Shown here in pieces: positions 48,701 through 63,700 of a DNA stretch of 64,000 nucleotides. The notes under the pieces were generated by a model that saw nothing but the letters and a program-made list of their open reading frames with translations, did not search any database and was not told where the DNA came from. The position numbers and the translations under genes were made by a program. This DNA is from Hyalella azteca (Eukaryota; Arthropoda; Malacostraca; Amphipoda; Hyalellidae). Each line of letters opens with the position of its first letter. Position 1 is the stretch's first letter. Location of the stretch: positions 496,001-560,000 of the forward strand of contig NW_025932050.1 in assembly GCF_000764305.2 (NCBI RefSeq), written 5' to 3'.

Positions 48701-51700
48701 AGCCTTTAGGCAATCTTCACCATTTAATAGAAAGTCTGCACTCACCTTGAGATACTCGTCCCTGGTGTGACCAAAGCCAGGCTCCACTTCGTATGCGTTG
48801 CCCAGACAATCGTACGTAGCTCGGGATATATGCACTCGTCTGTAATAAATTAAATTTAATTATATTTAAATCGAGATACAACAAGTGCACTCAATTGTAG
48901 AATTTAAAATGTCACTCGTCTATTGGACATTAAACATGAACGAGTCTCGATCTTATTATAGTTGCACGCGAATGTAGGATTTCAAATATGCATTACGCAC
49001 GCTTCAATAGAATATTAAGAACGTGCTGGTCTGTACGACATTAAAAAATTTAATGTTTGCGCTAGACTATAGAATATTAAAAACGTTCATGTCTATCAAC
49101 ACGAAAAGTTCACAGGACGTAATGATTCGCTCTCTTCACTGGTCTGAAGGATCTTAAATTTTCCTGCAATCGTGGAGAATTACGAAAAATTCTCATGAGA
49201 GAAGAATTTCCTATGTGTATACCTTTTCAAATTGGAAATGTTTGCTCTGTGCATTCTGTGAAAAATTTAACTGTACGAACCTGAAGTATATTGAATCTAC
49301 ACGCCAGTTGGATTTGAAGTCTAAATGCACCTGTGGGTTGCTATGTTTTATATACAATGAATTTTTCCAATATTTTGAATTGTTTTATTTGTTGAATGAT
49401 GGGATCGTTGCGTCAGAGAAGCATCAAAATATTAAAAAAATATAATTCATTATTTTCCAGAAATTCAGAAAAATAGCAAGAAATCTTTTTTTACGACGCG
49501 AACTAAGATGAAAACCATTTTTAATTTGTATATCAATGAAATTAATTCAATTCATGAATAAGAAAACAGTGAGAATTCTGTCAGCTATCCAAGTGACGTG
49601 AAGTAGCATTCAATTCTTTTGACGAACGATTCCGGAAATGCCGTACACTCGTGCCATAGTTCTTTAAGTAGCAGTAAATTCCTAGAACCTTTTTCGAACT
49701 GCATATGAATATTTAATCGCTGAAAAACAACCTCATGACATAGGCTGATAATGTTCAAAAAATCAATCCTTTTCGCCTCAAATTCACTTTAAAATGTGAC
49801 AAATTTCATTAATGTCATCTATAAATATATAAAATTCCATCACTGTCATCAATAAAGTGTAGCTGTCCGAGACGCCGAAAATTGGCAATGGGACTTTCAT
49901 CGGGCTTGGGGTATCAAATGGCGTTGCCATAATTATCAGTGATGTTCATTCTATAAATAGGGTTAATAAATTTTTAGAATCTTAGACCAATCAGTACATC
50001 ATGTAATGATATCAATGATTCTATTCATCATCTTTGATATCTATCATTAAATATTCTCAGCGCAGAATGTTCCTCCCGCTGCTGATGAATGGCTCCGCGA
50101 AATCGAAAAAGTCCATTTTGCATTAAGACTGAACACAATATAATCCTATAACAATTTGTAGAACCTCCTTGCTTCATATGCATTACTTTTCTGACTGCAT
50201 TAGAGACATTAACTATTTATCGCGGTAAACAAAACTGCAAACTAATGGGAGAAAATGCATGTACCATTAAAAATTTATATGTGCCATTTCATAACGGCAT
50301 TTTGCAATGAATTTATACAGGAAGCATGCTGAGAAAGTAGATTTATTTAACCGATAACAGTAGGTAATTTTTGTGCTTAAAACAGGCATTCAATCATTCA
50401 TTACCATATGAATATAAAATAAACGAAATGTCATCCCTTTTTCTGAAACTAAATAATATACTTGTTGAAATTTTCAATACAAATTAGATACTCGTACTTT
50501 TTATAGTGTTTGTAAGAACTCTCTATTTAATTCCAAGAAATTAAGCTGCCCGTTTAACTGGATAAAAAATGAAAATACTTCCGTAGTGTTTAATGGCGGT
50601 GAAGTTAGCAGTAAGTCGCTAAGTTCCCTCACAAACTTCATGGAAGTCCTTCAGAGAAAAACGGGCGCCTGAAGAACCTAGAGACTTGAAGTTATGCCAG
50701 CCGCATTATATGTTCCAAAAGGACAGCTGAGAACCCCAACATTGCCCTGATGTGCTAATATTTGTGGCGTTTTCATTATTTTCCATGAAGCATGACGCAA
50801 CAACTATAGGAGTTGCATCCGATAATTCTATTTCCAAGTTAATTTGAATGAAGGTTGATCGTGATTATAATTTAACGCGAGGTTTTCAGGAAATCTAGAA
50901 TTCAAAGGAGGTTTTAATTGACTAAACAAAAGCTAAACTAAATGATATAGAAGGCATTTTTCAGTAGCTTTCCCTTCGTGTGTTTTGAAAAGAAATAAAT
51001 AATGTTGATATGTAGAGGATAACGAAAAGCAAACCAATTTTTAAAAATCAGAAAATTAGAAAGAAATTGACAGCAGCTGAAAATTTCCTGAACCAAAACC
51101 AATAAAAATAATCAAATGAATAATCACATTACGGTCAATTTATATAAGAGAATTAATTTATTGCAATAAATCGGGATAATTTGAATCCTACAATCTATAA
51201 ATACTAAAAACAGAAAGGCAAAATCTAATAGTATTTCCGTTTCTTATCTACTTATTGCCACACCAATTTCCCATCAAGCGCATGAGTATAAGTTGTAAAA
51301 CATCACCTGTCTAACGAGAAATATACTTCCACATTCAGAACAAATTAGATTAATCATAGTTACATTTTTAACTGTAACTCATGTTGCAAAATATGTAATT
51401 ACCCAGGCACGCCTGCGGCCTCCATGTGGTTGGCGAGAGTGACGTCGTAAGACCAGACGTCGAACTGCCACTTACGCAGCCCCAGCACCCCGCACAGCAC
51501 AGACCCAGAGTGGATGCCGATACGCATGTTTAGGTCCACCTGCACATACACAATTAGTGAATGTCGACTTACGAACAGACGTAGAACTTCCACTTCCCAG
51601 CACAACATTATCATGTTAATACGCATACGTATACATCACATACATATACATCACATATGTATATGTATCCTTAAACAGCGCTGCTAGAATTCCCACGTCT

Positions 51701-54700
51701 TGCACATACATATACATCCCATGCATTGCAGAATAACGCATACGTCGCTAATCCGTAACGTAATAGGTAGATATTCAGGAAATTAACTTCTTTTAGTCCC
51801 TGTCGATAATAAAATGCAAGGTTCATGCAATGGATTATAGACTTGATTTGTTTAAAACCTTCTGAGACTGAACATTTACAGCAGCCAAAAATTAATTTAA
51901 CTGCGGATATGCATCCGTTTTATGTGAATCGTAATATTTCAGTGAGAGATGAATTTATTATGAAACCAATTCTGCAAAATATTCATTGTTAAACTATTAC
52001 AACTGAAGTACGTATTAATTGATGAGGATTTATTCACCATAATTCGATCGTGATATGCAACTTTCACTATTTAATACCCAATAAACTTGCAAAACGCACT
52101 CCAGACCTTGAACCAGAATGCATACTATTTTTGAATATATCTTAGACATGAAGACTCTTTTTCATGAAGGTATACTGGACTACACATTAATCCTGAATAA
52201 TCATTACATTTAACCGTGTTAATTTGCACATAAAATCACGCATAAAACCACTAGATGCTCTACGAAGATACAGGCTCTCCGCAGGCAAATAACCCAATAC
52301 TTTCTTCGATTCATGGAAAGGTAGCGGACGAGCAGAAGCAACACAAAGTTTATAATAATGACTAAACTTATTTTATGAAAAAATTTAACATTTCTTCGAC
52401 GTGTATCACGCAGTGACGCACCTGCGTATTGCGGCGCACAGCAGTGACGCATCTGCGTATTGCGGCGCACAGCAGTGACGCACCTGCGTATTATGGCGCA
52501 CAGCAGTGACGCACCTGCGTATTGCGGCGCACAGCAGTGACGCACCTGCGTATTGCGGCGCACGGCAGTGACGCATCTGCGTATTGCGGCGCACAGCAGT
52601 CACGCACCTGCGTATTGCGGCGCACAGCAGTCACGCACCTGCGTATTGCGGCGCACAGCAGTGACGCACCTGCGTATTGCGGCGCACAGCAGTGACGCAC
52701 CTGCGTATTACGGCGCACGGCAGTGACTGCGCGTATCATATGGAGGCCCATCTCAACGCAACAGATGGCGTGGTCACTGCGCGCCTGAGGCAGGCCAGAG
52801 ACGCAGTAGTAGCAGTCGCCCAGCAGCTTGATGCGCAGGCAGTGGTTCTCCTGTGACACCAACGTTGAAATGTGCACTTTAAAAATCAATTTAAAATGAT
52901 AAATTGTATTTATAACATAACCATATTTAAATAACCAGCTAAGCGGGATTATTGTTAACGTATTCATTTTGTTATTTTCGAGTTTTATCCATGATACCTC
53001 ATATTTGTAAATTATTTCGCTTCAAAATCTGAATTTCAAGCGCTAATCAGAGAACAATAATGAACACGGTTGTCCGTAGATGCATGAAAGTTAACGTTTT
53101 GCATCCAATTTCTAATCCCATTCACAACGGATTTCCTGTCTGAATCTCAGTTTTATACAGCATTCACAGTCTCGTTTATCTCGATACGCTTAATCATAAT
53201 TTTTAGCGTCGTTTAATTTTCCTGTTGTAAATTTTAAACGTGTACAATTTTCGTATTACTTTAATTCTTTTCCAAACGACGTCTCCTTTCGAAATAATGA
53301 TGAGATTAATCTCGGTAAGGCCGAGTCGCTGAATAATTGACCTTACATTAGCTATTTGCTATAAAATACTCGTGGAAAAAGCAAAAAATTTACAACAAAC
53401 ATCTCTGTTTTTTTATTCTTTCAAATGAACTCTTTTCATACCTGTTTTTTCACTTCATAGGAATCAGCGCCAGTTAAACAAAATCCTCTTATTCCAAAAC
53501 CTGGGCCTTTTAAAAAAAACATCGAACTAGGAAATTTATTTTAAAAGAAAGTTATGATAAAAACAGAAATTTTTACTCCAGCTTCGAGATGGAACTGTCA
53601 GTGGGTTGATACGTTCCAAGTTGTAAATCGTTGACTTATTATTTATAACGCATGACGCATTACATAATTGACATTTAAAACGCATGAGAGAAATTTTATG
53701 AGCTTCAAATCATATTGATTGAAAATGCGAATGCAAAAAGATATATGGACCAGTGATCACATTCAAGAGTTATTATTTAGCCACATAGTCGATCAACTTT
53801 TGAATGGATTTAGGTTGCATCACTTTCGTTAAACGAGATTCAAACGCTTCTATAACGCGGAATGCGATTCTGTAGTTTGAAATATTTTCACCAATCATGC
53901 CTGAAATAGTCAAACCTCTTACACGTCCATTGGCAAATATATTCTACTCATTGGCGATCATCGATGCGAAACGTTGAATGCGCGGAACTATATACCATCA
54001 TGAATGCGCGAAACTTAACTCCCACATGTATAACAACGTTGTTGTTAGCTAACGTTCATAACGAATCACTGCTTCATGTCAAATAACATACATTTATTGT
54101 TATTCATATTAACTATGGATGCTTTGAAAATAAATGAAGATTATGATTTTCCTTACAGCTGCCAGTCTGTCAAATCGTCCGAAGAGGTCGTTGAGTACGC
54201 GTACGAGCTCCTCCGCACTGCACTGAGACGCCAGCGCTGTCGATAGATTATATTTATACATAAACACCATTTTGAATTTCTTGAAGAAACCCTATCGCCC
54301 AAACAAGACTAATAACTTAAGCATAGAAAATTAATAGTTTCGGTAATGGCTTTTCTTCACAGGCATTACACCAAGTAGAACCTCAATTTTTAAGCATGAA
54401 TTTCTATGTGTTTCAGGAAATCACAAAAACTCGCAAGGATAATCAACACTGCACGCATGAAGAGAACAGAGTTACATTAATTTTTCTAGCTTCAAACGCT
54501 TCACAATTGCCAACGCAGGGGGCAATAATTTGCAGACAAGGGCAATAGAAGAGAGCAGCAGTTTTGGAGCGCCAAGAGAAGAATTCTTAACGGCATTCGA
54601 GTGGCAAAGAGACGTGAGTTTCCTGCAAAAGCCTGCCTCGAGGCTGGAGTTTAGAGCTGCAACCAAGCTATTTTGAGGCACACCATAAATCAAACTTAAA

Positions 54701-57700
54701 GAGCGCAACTCTTAAAGAGCCATTGAGCCGAGCCGCAACATAATTTAGCGCCGGTAAAGAGTTCCACTCGACCTCTTTTAATGGCCATAAAAGTGAGGCT
54801 AGCTGGACCTCTCCATGGCGCGATGCCACAACGCAACCATTATAACAGAAATTGAATTGTTCAGGAGAAACTCAATAAATTATTCGATTAGTCTTCTTAA
54901 TAAAATACTCCATATAAGCCAGACGCACCAAAACTCACTTGTGCTAGCAACATTTGCTTCATCTCTTATTATTTAATTGTAAAAAAAGGAAATAATATTT
55001 TGCAGTAAGGCAATTAATAGATTTAAGTTATCAAAAACAGAGTTTTGTTTTGATTAGTTAAAAATTAGTTTGAGGATAAACCTTTGAACTAGAATATCAT
55101 TCAAAATATCGCTAATGCCTCAAATGAAGTGTTTTTTTCAATATTATCAATAATTAAAGGACTGACAAATTAGGTTTGTTTTTTAGTTTCTTCAATTCAA
55201 GTAGTAACAGATTATATGAGCAAAACAAGATAAGAAGAGAAATTAAGTATCACTATTAATGGTCTGAAAGAATTTATCCCGCAGTAACTATTTACAGCAA
55301 AAGAGGACACATTTATTCCTTTGTTAATAATGCTAATCGTATCTGCATCATGATTAAATCAAATAATGAATAAAGAAGCTGGAAGATCACCAATAAATCA
55401 AATCATCCAAGTCCGGTTTATCCTTAGTCCATGCCTGCCAGCATGAGTGGGTCAGAATTCAAACAGTGAAGGATCAAAGTGAAAGCCTTACCAGTAAATC
55501 CCTTGATGTCAGCGAAGAGTATGGAGACGTTCTCGTAGCGGTGGATGTAAATTTTATGGAACTGTGCAGGCTGGAACTCCCCCCTCTCTTCTTCCCTTGC
55601 AATGTCCCGGATCATCTCTAGTGCCACAAATCTAGGCAGCACTGAAACACAAGTGAAAAAAACGAGTCAGTTCGAGGTGGCAGTTAGCCCACGCTTGTTG
55701 CTCTACAATATAGGTTTTTCAATTGAAATTGACGTTGGGCCTTCTGTAGAATGGTTATCTCAAGAACATTATTGTGAAATGTGTCCTACGAGATTAAATA
55801 CATTTGTCCGTGAATTTAATTCACCGTTAGTCCCACGCTAGCGTATATGAGCTTCCGAAAATTATAGATATTTTATAGTTGAGCTTGAGCTCCATAGCCT
55901 TTATTAGAGATTATAGTCTATTTTCTGCCGGTATCATGTAAGAGAAGTCGGTCTCTTCATGCATACTGCGTTTAATTTAAGGTGATTTTTCTGATCTCAC
56001 TATTTCTCACTACTTTATGTCTCGTTGGAGAAACGAGATTCACCAGACAACAGAAGTTTCTCCTGTCGGAGGTTCTCCTGGCGAGTGCGGCATCGCATTT
56101 CCATCGCCCGTTTGGTCTCCAGGAAAGCCTTGCGTTGACTTCTATCACTGAGATACTTGCTGTAGACGCCTGATGTGTTCAGTCCAAGTGACAGCAACAC
56201 CTCAGCTGCCAGCCACACCCAGTAGTGTGCTTTACCGCCCTGTCAGCACAATGTCAAGAGTCTGGTCAGAGTGAGGGTTCTGATGAAACGTAATACTCGA
56301 CAGGGGTAATATCTCTCTGGGAACCTTGTCACGTTAAATTTAAACTTTGCCCTTTGTAAATTATTAGCGCAACAATATACTAATTCTATTCCCAACGACG
56401 AACAAACGAATGTTTAACTTGAAAGCTAAAATAAAATGCTGACCTCTGAAATTAGAGAAACTGTAAATATATTTGTTTGGTAGTAGTAAATACGTATAAA
56501 TCAATTAAAATAAACGAAACACGCCTATTCATGTAAAAATTACCAAAGCCATGTAATAAAAACTGATTAACTTTAAAAATTTCCATCGCAAATCTTTAAG
56601 ACCAATATTGTTTAAAAGCCTCAAACACCAACCAGGATGAAGCTGGCGATAGAGAAAGCGAGATGCAGCAGCGAAGTGCCCACACCGATGAACAGCGCCC
56701 ACCGTAGAGGTAGCGGTAGCATCCCGTAGCTCACGAACACGGTAAAGAGCAAATACCAAACCATGTTGTCGTTACCGACGCCCAGTGCATGCGGAGGTAC
56801 CGACGTTGGGATGCCGAGGCTATCCATTACTATCATTTGCTGTAGGATCGTGGAGTTTCCCTCGTAGGTCCTGACGTTCGGGGAGCTGTTAGGCCCGAGG
56901 GTCGAGGGGTGTGGGTTGCAGAGAAGGTACTCCCTGAGTTCGGACTGGAGGTATAAGATTTGTCCTAGAACACCTGTAATGTAAGGTACCAAGACATAAT
57001 TAATAACGTGCCTAATTTAGTCGAAACAATTAGCATGAAGGCATCTGAGGGGTTACTTACACTAAAAATTCAGGGAACATTGCGAACAAATTTTTAACGA
57101 TTTACGTGTAATTGATGACAGGCTTCCGCGAACATAATTATGTGTTGTATTGAAAAATATCTTCAAGATCAAATAATGAAATTGTATTGAAAATAACGAA
57201 CCAAAGCGCGCAGATTATTCCTTTTGATAAGGCAAAGCAATATAGCAACATTTTTGCAACATCTTTCTAGGCTTATGTTAAAAAACAACTGCTGTTGTGT
57301 CAGCACTGCACCGCAAAATATCGATATTTTTTGGCAGTTTTAATATTTTCAGGCGCCAAGCACCAGGTGCATTGTTGGTCGTACCAGGTGTACGACCAAC
57401 AATTTTAAATTTAATGTGGACAACACAATTCATTGTTGATGATGAAAAAAAAAATTTAACGGCCAAAAGATGTGTTTAAGTTCTGACAGAAGAAACTGTT
57501 GGATAATAAATAATCAGGAAGAATATTTCTAGACCCAAAAATAGATCAGTTAACTTGTAACTTGATTTAATATTATTTGTTTCGAGATAATAAGCACATA
57601 TGAGAGTTAATCTTTCTTGGCAGAATGAAAATTTTTATGAAAAAATAGCTATAGTGTCATTTCTATTGCAATAAAAGCTTCTGATCATCTTAAAAATGCG

Positions 57701-60700
57701 TAGCTTTCCCAGTATAGATTTAAAATTAATCATACAACTAAGCACGTTTTTAAGAGACTTCAAATAATTTCAATTATCACAAGAAAAAAGTTCGAAATCA
57801 TTCCGTAACCTAGATTTCACAAAAGAGATCTTTGCATTCATTTGAATTGCAAATTCAATGCCGAAGCCAGCTATGCGATTTTCGACAGTGGCAAATCGCA
57901 GCTCGTGTCGAAAAAGAATATTGATTAAATTTATTGGGCATAAATACGTCGAATCTATTACTAATGTTAACTAAAATTTACAGAACCACTAAACCCTACA
58001 TAAAAATAATCGGATCAGAATGGCATTCAAAAAATTAATCCGCTGAGACAGAAATCCAAGGCTACACGAGCAACTTTTACAGTTTTAAATTTTCCAACCG
58101 CTGAAAATCGATTTTTATGCTTAATGGAGCAATTAAAAAGACACGAAATTAATATTTAAGTACTAAATTAAAGCAATAGCTCGAATTCTAAATAAATTCA
58201 GGGAACTTGTACAGGAAGTCTTATTTGAATGCGGGTACATACGATTTTTAACAATATAATTGAGTTACCAAATATTTCATAATAAAATTTCACTTCTCGT
58301 ACAGTTTGACTACGCAGTTCACAAAACAAACGTAGACCTATAAAGGCTATGTTTGCTATCGCGAGCTAAGTCTAGCTTCCGACTGGCAGATTATTTTCTT
58401 TATTTTTTGCAAGGTTTCATTTTCAACCAGCAACGGCTCACAATCCTGTAAAAAAATGTTATTAAACTAAGAACGAAGCAAATAAAAGTTCAGTCCTTTC
58501 ATCCTCACAGTAAAGCTGAGTTGTTCCTGAAGCAAATAAAATCCGAACATGAATTGGGAGCGCAAACATACGAGTGACGAGCTTCAAAGAGCGATTCATT
58601 TCCAAGGTTGCAGTCAACAACAACAATTAAGACGCGACCATTTACTTTAAAGATGAATTTTGACGACTCAATAATTCACGTGGCGCATGAACTCGAAATC
58701 AAGGACCTTCATTAAAATGAAATCCCAAACGAAGCAAGCAGCGAGTGCCCAAACTATGACCCGTTGTGAAACGGACGAAAATAATGATAATTTAAATACT
58801 GAAAAATACCTTAGGAAACTTCATGGTGTTGAAAGACAATTATAGAGAATAGTGTAGGTAATCACTATAGCCGTATACAGTACACTAGAACGAGATGTGT
58901 GACGGATGCAAGGATTTAGGACTGACAATTCTACGAATACTGATAAATTGAACGTGAAGTAAATTTTACCAAAAATTCATATTGTGCCTTTCGAATTATC
59001 AGAAAAAGAAGTTATCATTGAAGTTAATGCCGTGTATTGGCCTAAAATACTCGCGAAGAAGAAGGCGAGCAGAATAAGCGGACAAGAGCAAGATTCGTGA
59101 CAATGTGAGCAGAGTTCCTGGCTAAGGACATGCTACGTGCGTAAAATAAGTGGTCAGGCAACAGTCAAGGTCATAGCGCTGCAATCTTTCGGCGGCAAGG
59201 CCAACTAGAATGTACATAATTATTTGTAACTACAATTCCGACATGACGAGGATTTTAAACTCTTTATTGCGTGAAAAATCAAGGATTTTAAGGGAATTTC
59301 TTAACAAAAAATAAACTGATACATTGATCTTTTCAAATCACATAAAAAGAATGGGTGCATTATTCTAGGAGCGAATAGTGGTAACAGGAACGTAAAAGTC
59401 TGCGGAATCCAAAACTGCAATTTAACTATCTAATTGTCAGCCTTCTTATGAAGAACATTACAAATTAAAGTCTTATTGTTAATGATTTTAGGCATTGAAG
59501 GTCTACAAAGCAATGAGACGCCATTATATATTTTCATTTAAGCTGAACGGTGAATTTCTGACATAGTAATGTAAATTTTAATTCTACGATGATAAGAGTA
59601 GATGCAAGGAACAGCGAGGGAGTCATGGAAGCAAATGCTGAGATGGCATATCGTCTTTCCCATTAAAGTCGTCCCTGACGTTAGGAAATAAAATATTAAA
59701 AGAGAAGTGAGGAAATTTATTGTAGCTTTTGAATATATGCATATGACAAGGATCGTTGTTGGCCTTTTCACGATATGGTGTACAGGATGCGTGATATATT
59801 TGATTGTGTCTGAAGTAGCGGATATTTTTTTTACGGAATTAATAATGTGAAATTATTGTAATTAGTCTCACTAAAACTATTGTGATGCATTTATATACTG
59901 GATTCGAAAAATGCATGCACCGTAGGAATCGGTTCCTGTCTGATGGAAAAGTTGTAATGCAATGCAGAAATCTCTAGATAAACAAATAAATGCTGAGTAA
60001 TAAAACTATATGCTGTATAAAAATCCTGCCTAATATTATAACTGATAAAATTTAGAAATGAAAATCAAATTACTCTTCTAGACGTCGAAAACTCTATATA
60101 AAGAGGAAATGGTGATGAATGCAAGAATTGCTTCAGGATGATAATACTACCGCGTTGTATAAGTAATGCTGAGATATAAAGTGAACCTACCTATGCCGCT
60201 TAATGAAGTCAACTTCAGTAAGAAGTTGACTTTGGGCTACTAAAAATTGCTGAAAATGTCTCCACTGAAGTTGAGAAGTAGCTGAAGTAGTAGAGCTTCA
60301 TAATGACGGTAATCTCATACCTCATTGTACTTTTCGGCCTCAGCGCATTGATCAATGATACGTTGTGTAGGTAATGTGATGAGCGGTAGATCTGTGAGAG
60401 CATTGACATTCATTGTATGTAATCACCTTGCTCACACTAAACCGTATTGTTTAGACAGCTGCAACTGCAATACTGTTGATGTTCCAATATGCGCCATAAG
60501 AAATTCCACGCGATGTCAGTAGATTCCGTACCCACGTTGCCTTTGAGCGGCAGTGCGGTGAGTAATTCAGGGTAATGAATGGAAACTCAATACTTATTAT
60601 GCGAGGCGAGCGGCAGTGCAATGAGTAATGCAGAGTATTTAATGCAGCCTCAATGCTTACTCAAGGCGATTAGTGACAGCGCAGTTAGCGATGCAGAGTA

Positions 60701-63700
60701 TTTAATACGCTGTACTACTAATGCAGGCGGTGAGTAATGCAGAATATTCAATACTCTGCAGTACTACTGCAGAGTATTCAATGCAGCCTCAATACTTACT
60801 CAGCGCATTGAGTGAGTATTGAGCAACGAAAAGTAATGAATGTCGCCTCAATACTTACTCGCCCAGCGCATTGAGCATGAGCGCGGTGAGGAATGAAAAG
60901 CATTGGGTAATACTCACTCTGGACGTTGAGCAGGAGGGCGGTGAGCAGAGCTGCGTAGTGCAGGTAGTTATTAGCGAAGACGTTCCAGGCAGCCACACAG
61001 CACACGAGAAGGTTCAGCGCCATGCACACCAGATAGACAATCTGTGCATAATAGAGACATGTTCGAAATGAAATAATTGTGGCCGAACGAATAACTCCAA
61101 CTGAAAAAATGAATTAATAACGGGATAAATCTCGTACACGTTATCAGTCTTGTAATAAAATTTTTAAAGTTATTCCAGTTATCTTTTCAAATTAGCATAC
61201 GGTATGCATTTTGTAAAATAGTTTTGCATTGTAAAAATGCAAAACGCCTTAGAATAGTGTAAATACCCGAAAAATTACTGTGGAATTTTCAAAGAAAATC
61301 TTTTTATGGAAATTATGGAACCAAATTCTACTCGATAATTTCAATTCCATGCATGATGAACAAGACTGCATGGAAACATGGGCCACATGCAGCTTAATGA
61401 GCCTGGTAACTGGGGAAGATTGTTCAGTAATTTAAGCAATTTCTTGGCGATTAAGATAGACAAATTCTCCGTATCTTGCATAGCATGCAAAGCTCTTCCT
61501 TAATTACGAAGAACACGCAATGCTACTTCTAAGGGTCTACCAGCATACAACTCCGAGTCTTCTTAACGGTAATCCCTACAAACTTAACCACAAAAACTTT
61601 CCCATATTTTCGGTACTTACCAAAATCTCAGCTTAAATCCATTAGAATGTTTAGCAAAGTTCTTGGTTCACTACGAGGATCTGATTAAATATATTTTCCA
61701 GAAACACAACGTTATTCCCATCTCAACGTTACCAACTTGTTGACGGTTACGAAAAGAAAAGAATTGTTCAACGTTCACAATTTACGCATACTCTTTAATT
61801 CAACGAACTATTAATACTCTCAATGAACTTGAAATAAACTTTGGATTTTGAACAAGTCAAACAATGAATCAGCCGAGTACTAAAAACTGATTTAAAAAAA
61901 ATTCGAGTTCGTAAACAAAAATCTATCGCCTCGCGGTAAGAACACATTCCATATGTTCCTCGCGGTAGGAACCCATTTAAAACAATTTAAATAATATTTT
62001 CAATATTTTTCAACGTATTCCAGAATCTCAATCGTCTATTTAGCATCGAACAAACCCTGCACCCCTTCATGGTAAGCTAGGACACTATATTCCGAATGCA
62101 AAGTTCATGTCCCATTACCTATAATCTGCCAAACTGGAATTGAACTTCGTGTTGTAAGCTGCTATTGAAATTGAATTTCTTCCAATTCGATAGCCCCAGC
62201 ATCTTAGCTATGATGAGATGGTACCTGTCTTGATCATGAAACAAACTATGTATTACTTACATCTTGAAAGTGAGAATATGTCAAGAATATTTAGGTTGCA
62301 AAGCAACTTGAAGTGCGAAACTTTAACTGAGGTTCTTTGCAGAATTTCAAATGCAGCGCAGATATTTTAATTATCACTGAATATGTTTTATGGCTATTCG
62401 ACCGACTTAAAAACAAGAAGTTAATAACAAATTGTTCAAAGTTACCATGAAATAGAAGTCAACAATGCGAGTTTAAATTCAGAGATTGAATTTCAAGTCT
62501 AATCTTACGTCATTGCGACAGAGAAAAAGATTATTGAAGAAATTCACACTTGAGCAAATGTACACATACGAGATAAGAAAAAATTGAGGGAATTTTTACA
62601 ACACTTCTCTTTACCTTCACTTCTTGTGTGTTTGTTTGTTTGTTTGTCTGTCTGCTACAAATCTTGTAATCGAAATTTAATACACTTCTACTTATCCTAT
62701 CGATCTGAAATTTTGCACACTTGTGTAAAGTTGGAGACAATGCATGAATCAAATGTCAAAATATATGATTTTAAAATTTAAATTTTTTTCAATATTATAA
62801 AATTTTAAAAATAATTTTTTCAGCCACAAATCTTATAACTGATATTTGACACACTTTTACCTGTCTAATTGAACTGAAATTTTGCACACTTGTGTAAAGT
62901 CAGAGGCAATGCATGAATCAATTAACAGAATGAATAATTTTGGAAAAAAATAGATATTAAAAAATTTATATTTTAAAAAAATTGAAAAATTAATTTTTTT
63001 AATTTTCGAAAATTAGATGGGAAATTCATTGTACATCTGCAAGATTGGAGACACTGGATTCTTTGGAAGTGTTGTCTTTAAAAAGTAATTTTAAACGTAT
63101 ATTATTTAAATCTAATTTTGCGCTAAAAATTTATAGTCTAAAAAAATACGTTCTGTTCAGAACGCGGAATGGTAAAATATTGCATAGAATCAATTGTAAG
63201 TGTAAAACCGGATAGTCATTCCATGCACGGATAAATAAAATGCATTAAATCAAGTATAGTGAAATATATTACATATACAGAAATTATTAATGCATTTCAA
63301 ACATTAATAAATATATTATCAGTAATTAGCACTTAAATATTGATCCTATCTAAAGAGTATCTCAGCTTCATTAGAGCGCATTGACCATTAGAGCAAATTG
63401 CATTTCGTAATACGTTTAGTACCTATATTCTATACACAAATAAAAATAAATTCAATTTAACTATGTCAATTTTCAGTACAATTTTTGAGAAAGAAGTCAT
63501 CCACTGACATGTTTGTCGTAATTCCACAACTTCATCATTACAATAAATAACTTTTCCGTTAAGCAAATATCCTCACGAGAAAAAAAACAGGATGCTGGAT
63601 ACTTACTCTGAAACTAATTCCAGTTAAAAATTAACAGCATGCCAGCGGCTCACTTTAAAGTTCTTTCCACTCAATAATTATCAAAAAGTTTTGCACTCAC

